IMG/VR virus record: IMGVR_UViG_3300027852_000160
Span: 1 to 24,961 of that record
Length of the DNA: 24,961 bases
Reading direction: 5' to 3' (one strand)
DNA from: a virus
Part shown: piece by piece, positions 20,086 to 24,961 of the stretch
How positions within the stretch are numbered: the stretch's first letter is position 1
Layout of the letters: every line of letters begins with the position of its first letter
Position numbers and translations under genes: made by a program
Notes under the pieces: generated by a model
Databases searched by the model: none
What the model saw: the letters and a program-made list of their open reading frames with translations, nothing else
Told to the model about the DNA's origin: nothing

Positions 20086-23000
20086 TGCAAGGTGTTAAAT
20101 CCGAGGGTGCAGTTTCCTTCAATCCAATGCTACCTGAGACTGAATTGGACTTCGACCGTCCAACCTTTATCGACTCTCTTGGGGCAGCCTTCCGTGTGGA
20201 AAATGACGTTTACGCCGCTTGGCAACTGTTGAACCGTCCGCAGTTTGAACCTGACGAGGCGTTCAAAGCCTATGAACACGGGCCGACCACTCCGAATTGG
20301 ATTACCAACTCAGAGGAACTTTCGCGTGCGCAGTCTTTGGACGAGTTCAACTGGATTGAACAACGAGTGCTGAAGGATGCGGCTGACCGTCAAGAAATTA
20401 TGGCTAATGGTACGGGCTTGGGGATACTTGCTTCGTCAATAGCGGGCTTATCGTCGCCAACGTCCCTTATCCCCCTTACAACCACCGCCAAGGGGGCTAA
20501 AGGTATGCGTGACGCATTCGCCCTTGCCGCCGCCGCTTCCACCGCCCAAGAAGGCATTCTATACGCCGAACAAGAAACCCGTTCCGGTTCGGAGGTGGCT
20601 TGGGGAATTGGTGGAGGAACTGTTCTAGGCGGTCTCCTTGGTTCTGCTGCCGTTCTCTTGCGGAAAGGTGACGTGAGTCGCGTGATGGACGACATGGCCG
20701 GAGTACCCACTCGAGGTACTGTGGTTCGTTCTGGTGCCCCGTCAGCTCTAGAAGCCTTGCCTGATGATGTGCACGTGAAACTTCATAACTCTAATGAGTA
20801 TATTCCTCGTCGGGCAGATTACCAGAAACATGTAGAAGATTACCTTGGTAAAGAGGGTTTGCCCGAATTGAATCTGGCTAAAGCTGAAGATTTACACGTA
20901 CCTATTCAACATATACCCGAAAAGTTTCCTGAATTACATATGGTTGCTCGAGATGTTGATCCTCAACTTTTCAACAAGTTTGATGTTCTTCTTACACGTA
21001 AGCAGGTGTTAGAAAAATTGGTAGTCGAGTCTAAAGTTAAAAGTTCTAACCTTGATACCGTTAAAATTAAAACTGATCTAGACGAAGCTAAGGCTGACAT
21101 TAAAGAGGCCGCCATGGCTATTGAGGATATTTATGATGCTGTGGCTTTTAAAGATCTCGAAATACCTAAAGCTACGAGAGCCAAGAAAGACTATCTCGAA
21201 GGCAAGACGACTACGAGGGAACTTGTCGAAGAAACCGAAGCCGAGGGTCAAAGCCTTAGCGCTGCTTCTCGCGATGCTCCCGTCCACGGACTGATGCCGG
21301 CGCCGAACCGTGTGTCCAGTGCGGTGGCCAACACCCTTGCCCACATCTCCGGCGTGGGTCGGACATTGAAACAGCAGACCTCGCCTGTCGCCCGTCAAGT
21401 TATGGCCAAGTTTCACGATGCAGGTATTTTCCTCGACACCCGCAACGATCCGAACCTACCCCTTTCTCACCCTGACAATGCGGACATTCGGCCCTCGGCT
21501 GCAGGTGGTACGATCACCCATCGGAGGGATGTGCATGAAACTGCTACCGCAAGAGTTATTCAGAAGATTGATGATGCCTATGCTCGCTATGTGTATGACG
21601 ATACAGATGTACCTGCGGAACTTCGTAACAGTACTATGGCCGATATTCGCTCGGGTACAGGAACTTTACCAGAAGGTAAAATGTCGAGGAAGGAATGGGA
21701 TACGGAAATCTTCGATATGCGGAACAAGGGACAAACCTCGGACAATCCACACACTCAAAAAGGACTGGACGCGATTGATGAGTTCTATAAATATTTCCGC
21801 GAGGTTCATGATGAGGCGTGGGAGGAAGTCAAACTTAAATGGGGCACGAAAGAACTACCACTCATTCCTGAAGATGCTAACCTTGGGAAAGATGTGGAAG
21901 AATATCTGAACCACGTGTACGACACTCGAAAGGTCAATGCAGGTGGCTCGGCCTTTCAAGATGCCCTTACTGAGTCTGCCGAGAAGCATCTAACTGCCAA
22001 GTACCTGAAAGAGCTTGATAAGTTGCGTAAATCCACAGGAAAGCTTGATGAAGAGACTGTAATGCTGGCAACCCCGACAAAAGGCATGACTAAGGAGATT
22101 GCCAAACTCGACGCCGAGATTAAACGTCTTGAAGCCGAACCTGATATGCAGGATGGGGTCAAGTATCTGACCGACCTTCGTGCGCAACTACGGGCAGCCA
22201 AGGCCACACCGGAGGAAAGCAAGATCGCACTGGCTGAGGCTAGGGAAGGTTTAGGCCAGTCCTACAATAGCCTAACCCGTGAATGGGCGGCTGCTCGTGC
22301 GATGAAGAAATCGTGGGAGGAGGCGAAAGGACGTGCGCCGAAATCACGTAAGACTCGTACCGAAAAATTGCGCAAAGAGCGGAATGGTCTTGAAGATGAG
22401 TTCGAAGCTCGGTGGCGCAAGAAAGGTGCCGAGGGTTCGGAAACCACTATCCTCAAGGGTGAAGCCTCTCTTCACACGAGAGCACTGGATGATGCACAAG
22501 AACTCCAGCACAACATTCGTGGAAATAAAAACCGTGTGGCTGGCATGGACATCATTGGAGGCGAGCGAGGGCCGGAATTGGCTCGCTCCCTCGATATGCC
22601 GTTCGATGTGAAGAAGCAGTTTCTTGTGACTAACCTCGAACAACTCATGCGGATATACTCCCGTCATATGGCTGCAGACCTTGAAATTTGGCGGGCCACC
22701 GGTTCGGTGAATGGTGCTCGAGCAATGGACGAGGTTAAACTTGACCTTCGAAATGCTGAACAGAAAATCATGAACGCCACGACTATGGAACGAAAGGGTA
22801 AGCAGGTGCCAATCACTGCGGCGCAGAAGGAGCGGGATTTACTAGCCTTTCATAAGGCTGAGAAACAAATCAAGCAAGACTTCCAAGTTGTGATTGACCG
22901 CATCCGGCACACTCGCGCGGCGAACATGGACACCGATAGTTGGACTTATCGTCTTGGCACCTTGGCCCTGAACCTGAATGTCACACGGTCGATGGGTACA

Positions 23001-24179
23001 GTGGTCACATCGTCAATCTCGGATGTGGGTCGTCCTGTGATGATGTTCGGGCTGACCAATACCTTTCGCCACGGTTGGGGTCAGTACATTCAAGGATTGA
23101 TCGGTTCAGGAAAAGGAATAACCCGCGAAGAATTGATGAACTACGGTATTGGCCTTGACCCTGTGTTACACAATCGAGCACAGGCGATATTTGAGATGAT
23201 GGACGTAGAACCTGGCCGCCAGTCCTTTGTAGAAAAGGGCGCGCAATTTTTCGCTAACAAGACGGGAGCTGTGGCGCTGTTTGATCGGTGGACAGCTGAG
23301 ATGAAATTTATCGCTGGGACAACTGCCGTGGGAACTGTGGCCGACGCCATGAAACTTGTCGCAAAGGGCGGTACAGGTAAACGCGTAACTTGGGCCAAAA
23401 CCTTGCTCGCAGATGGGGGGCTTGATGCTCAGATGATTACCCGTATCCAGAAGCAGTTGAACGCTGAGGGAGGAAGTCAAAAAATCGGAGGGCTACAACT
23501 TCCAAACACTAAGGCGTGGACTGACATGGAAGCAATTTCAGCCTATCGCCAAATGATCAACAAATTCACCAACGACGCAATCATAACTCCTGGCCCTGAT
23601 CGTCCGAATTGGATGGATGCCTCAATCGGCTTTAGGATGTTGTCTCAGTTCCGTACATTCAATATGACTGCAACCAACCGTACAATGATCCGTGGCCTCC
23701 AACAGTCCGATATGGCCGTTCTGAACGGTGTGATGGTTTCCCTTGCTATGGGGGGCTTATCATATTATACTTGGGCAATGACTGTCGGAGGAAAAGCCAA
23801 GGCTGAGATGTTAAAAGGAGACCCCGAGACATGGGCATACCAAGCAGTGAGCCGCTCTGGACTCCTAGCGGTTTTAGCAGAGCCACAGCGAATTGGCGAG
23901 AACGTGCCGGCGCTGCAAGATTACGCGATGTTCGGCGGGAAGGCTGCAAGGACACGTCGAGCCTCGTCAGTGCTGGGTGCGGCTCTGGGCCCCTCTTTCG
24001 ACCTCGCGGAACGAATTTCAAAACTAATAGTAGGGATAGATGACCCAACTAAATCAACCCTGCATCAAGGTAGAACCCTGATGGCCTATCAAAACGTATT
24101 CTACCTCCGTCAGTTGTTTGACGTGGTAGAACAAGCCGCAGGGGATATGTTAAATCTCCCTGATAAACGAGGACAATAA
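20085..24179 (+). CDS. Large ejection (internal virion) protein, 1364 aa
   Basis: 1364 residues starting MQGVKSEGAVSFNPMLPETE, the largest gene here; by size and place the counterpart of T7 gp16. It has hydrophobic, Gly/Ala-rich helices at about 105-193 and a hydrophobic helix near 1211-1232, fit for membrane insertion, and long charged coiled-coil-like parts (about 640-800). No muralytic motif was seen; that function sits in the preceding gene. The stretch coding for about residues 225-385 is AT-rich (38% GC in 180 bases counted, against 57-58% in nearby samples), suggesting an acquired insertion. Start overlaps the previous stop. Confidence 0.8.
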   Translation: MQGVKSEGAVSFNPMLPETELDFDRPTFIDSLGAAFRVENDVYAAWQLLNRPQFEPDEAFKAYEHGPTTPNWITNSEELSRAQSLDEFNWIEQRVLKDAADRQEIMANGTGLGILASSIAGLSSPTSLIPLTTTAKGAKGMRDAFALAAAASTAQEGILYAEQETRSGSEVAWGIGGGTVLGGLLGSAAVLLRKGDVSRVMDDMAGVPTRGTVVRSGAPSALEALPDDVHVKLHNSNEYIPRRADYQKHVEDYLGKEGLPELNLAKAEDLHVPIQHIPEKFPELHMVARDVDPQLFNKFDVLLTRKQVLEKLVVESKVKSSNLDTVKIKTDLDEAKADIKEAAMAIEDIYDAVAFKDLEIPKATRAKKDYLEGKTTTRELVEETEAEGQSLSAASRDAPVHGLMPAPNRVSSAVANTLAHISGVGRTLKQQTSPVARQVMAKFHDAGIFLDTRNDPNLPLSHPDNADIRPSAAGGTITHRRDVHETATARVIQKIDDAYARYVYDDTDVPAELRNSTMADIRSGTGTLPEGKMSRKEWDTEIFDMRNKGQTSDNPHTQKGLDAIDEFYKYFREVHDEAWEEVKLKWGTKELPLIPEDANLGKDVEEYLNHVYDTRKVNAGGSAFQDALTESAEKHLTAKYLKELDKLRKSTGKLDEETVMLATPTKGMTKEIAKLDAEIKRLEAEPDMQDGVKYLTDLRAQLRAAKATPEESKIALAEAREGLGQSYNSLTREWAAARAMKKSWEEAKGRAPKSRKTRTEKLRKERNGLEDEFEARWRKKGAEGSETTILKGEASLHTRALDDAQELQHNIRGNKNRVAGMDIIGGERGPELARSLDMPFDVKKQFLVTNLEQLMRIYSRHMAADLEIWRATGSVNGARAMDEVKLDLRNAEQKIMNATTMERKGKQVPITAAQKERDLLAFHKAEKQIKQDFQVVIDRIRHTRAANMDTDSWTYRLGTLALNLNVTRSMGTVVTSSISDVGRPVMMFGLTNTFRHGWGQYIQGLIGSGKGITREELMNYGIGLDPVLHNRAQAIFEMMDVEPGRQSFVEKGAQFFANKTGAVALFDRWTAEMKFIAGTTAVGTVADAMKLVAKGGTGKRVTWAKTLLADGGLDAQMITRIQKQLNAEGGSQKIGGLQLPNTKAWTDMEAISAYRQMINKFTNDAIITPGPDRPNWMDASIGFRMLSQFRTFNMTATNRTMIRGLQQSDMAVLNGVMVSLAMGGLSYYTWAMTVGGKAKAEMLKGDPETWAYQAVSRSGLLAVLAEPQRIGENVPALQDYAMFGGKAARTRRASSVLGAALGPSFDLAERISKLIVGIDDPTKSTLHQGRTLMAYQNVFYLRQLFDVVEQAAGDMLNLPDKRGQ

Positions 24180-24180
24180 T

Positions 24181-24961
24181 ATGGCGCTAACAAGCACAAC
24201 ACGATATGTAGAGGCAATTGGTGATGGGATTGTTACTACATTTCCCTACGCATTCTTTATCCCAGATGCCGCTTCCTTGGTTATATATACTGAAGTAATC
24301 GCCACAGGAGTTCGCACTGTGGTCACTCCTTCTGAGTATAGTGTAACAGGTCTCGGCACTTACGTTGGCGGGAATATTACTTACCCACTGGCAGGGTCTC
24401 CATTACCCGCAACAGAAAAACTTATTATTTACCGCAATACTGTGGCCTCACAAGAGATCGTTATCACTGATCAGACTGCTCGATTTGCAGGGTTGTCTAT
24501 GGGCGTATGGGATAAACTGACGGCCATTGCTCAAGACCAAGGGGATGGTATCGCCCGTACTTTACGTTTGCGGGAGGGAACTACAGGCTTCACTACTGAA
24601 CTGCCGGCACCTATTGCCAATACTACGTTTATAGTCAACTCTGCAGGTGATGCTCTTACAGTAGGCCCAACCGCTGATGAGATTACCAACGCTCAAGGCT
24701 ATGCCGAAATGGCCCAAGCCTATGCCCCCTTTGCGGATCGAGCGACTTTTGAGGCGGCTACGATTGCTGACGAAGTGCTGGGATGGTCCATTCTCCACAA
24801 CGGCTATGTGACGCGGTTTGTTCGGGATGCGACAGGCACGGCAATCACCAGCGCAAACGGGGTTAAAGGATCTCCAGAAAGCATCATGACCCCCGAACAC
24901 TGGGGCGTTCCGGCGTCTGGCGATTGCACCACCGAACTTGACGCCATGTTCACATATGCCA
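24181..24961 (+). CDS. Tail fibre / tailspike, 5' part only
   Basis: At least 260 residues, running off the right edge; start ATG 24181 with GAGG 8 nt upstream. Residues 1-118 (RYVEAIGDGIVTTFPYAFFI, later IIYRNTVASQEI and GVWDKLTAIAQD) are the N-terminal attachment module of the T7 gp17 type that docks fibres to the tail. Then comes a linker with an Ala-rich AQGYAEMAQAYAP. From about residue 183 a second domain leads to SIMTPEHWGVPASGDCTTEL (about 234-253), which resembles the entry to a pectate-lyase-like beta-helix of tailspikes. It recognises and perhaps degrades surface polysaccharide. Confidence 0.8.
   Translation, partial: MALTSTTRYVEAIGDGIVTTFPYAFFIPDAASLVIYTEVIATGVRTVVTPSEYSVTGLGTYVGGNITYPLAGSPLPATEKLIIYRNTVASQEIVITDQTARFAGLSMGVWDKLTAIAQDQGDGIARTLRLREGTTGFTTELPAPIANTTFIVNSAGDALTVGPTADEITNAQGYAEMAQAYAPFADRATFEAATIADEVLGWSILHNGYVTRFVRDATGTAITSANGVKGSPESIMTPEHWGVPASGDCTTELDAMFTYA

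Overview
The window is part of a tailed phage genome, most likely a podovirus (short tail) infecting a Gram-negative host, perhaps an alphaproteobacterium; the host assignment is an inference from gene types and style only. No bacterial housekeeping gene, rRNA, tRNA, CRISPR array, integrase or insertion sequence was found.

Layout. (1) Positions 1-3942: a tightly packed leftward operon of about fifteen small genes, many joined by ATGA, TAATG or longer stop/start overlaps. It is led by a good sigma70-type promoter at 4045-4016. Most products are unknown. Exceptions are an HTH-like protein, an exported beta-sandwich protein of a phage lipoprotein family that lacks the lipobox cysteine here, and two tiny one-helix membrane proteins. 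The operon runs off the left edge. (2) Positions 4046-4719: a gene-free block holding two 50-bp elements in inverted orientation (40/50 identical, no gaps), an A17 tract and a 31-bp palindrome. (3) Positions 4720-5996: a second leftward operon of three clear small genes plus two possible mini-genes, closed by a strong rho-independent terminator. (4) Positions 5997-6137: a divergent control region with a second copy of the 31-bp palindrome (26/31 identical) and a rightward promoter. (5) Positions 6138-24961: the rightward morphogenesis operon. Its order is small terminase, large terminase, 56-aa protein, portal, Bbp19-like protein, scaffold, major capsid protein, Bbp16-like cement protein, 63-aa protein, gp11-like tail adaptor, 935-aa nozzle, GNAT-like protein, small internal virion protein, 945-aa internal virion protein with a lambda-R-type (GH104) muralytic domain, 1364-aa ejection protein, and the start of a tail fibre/tailspike.

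How it works together. The terminases package DNA through the portal into a head built on a Bordetella BPP-1-type set (Bbp19, scaffold, capsid, Bbp16 cement). A T7-like adaptor and nozzle form the short tail. Three internal virion proteins, one carrying a peptidoglycan-cutting domain, probably form the channel for DNA ejection, and the fibre/tailspike binds the cell. The two leftward operons probably make early or host-takeover proteins. DNA polymerase, RNA polymerase, helicase and an obvious endolysin/holin set are not in this window.

The least explained parts are the two control regions (4046-4719 and 5747-6137) with their shared palindrome and inverted repeats, the unrecognised mini-genes, and a 38% GC insertion inside the ejection-protein gene.
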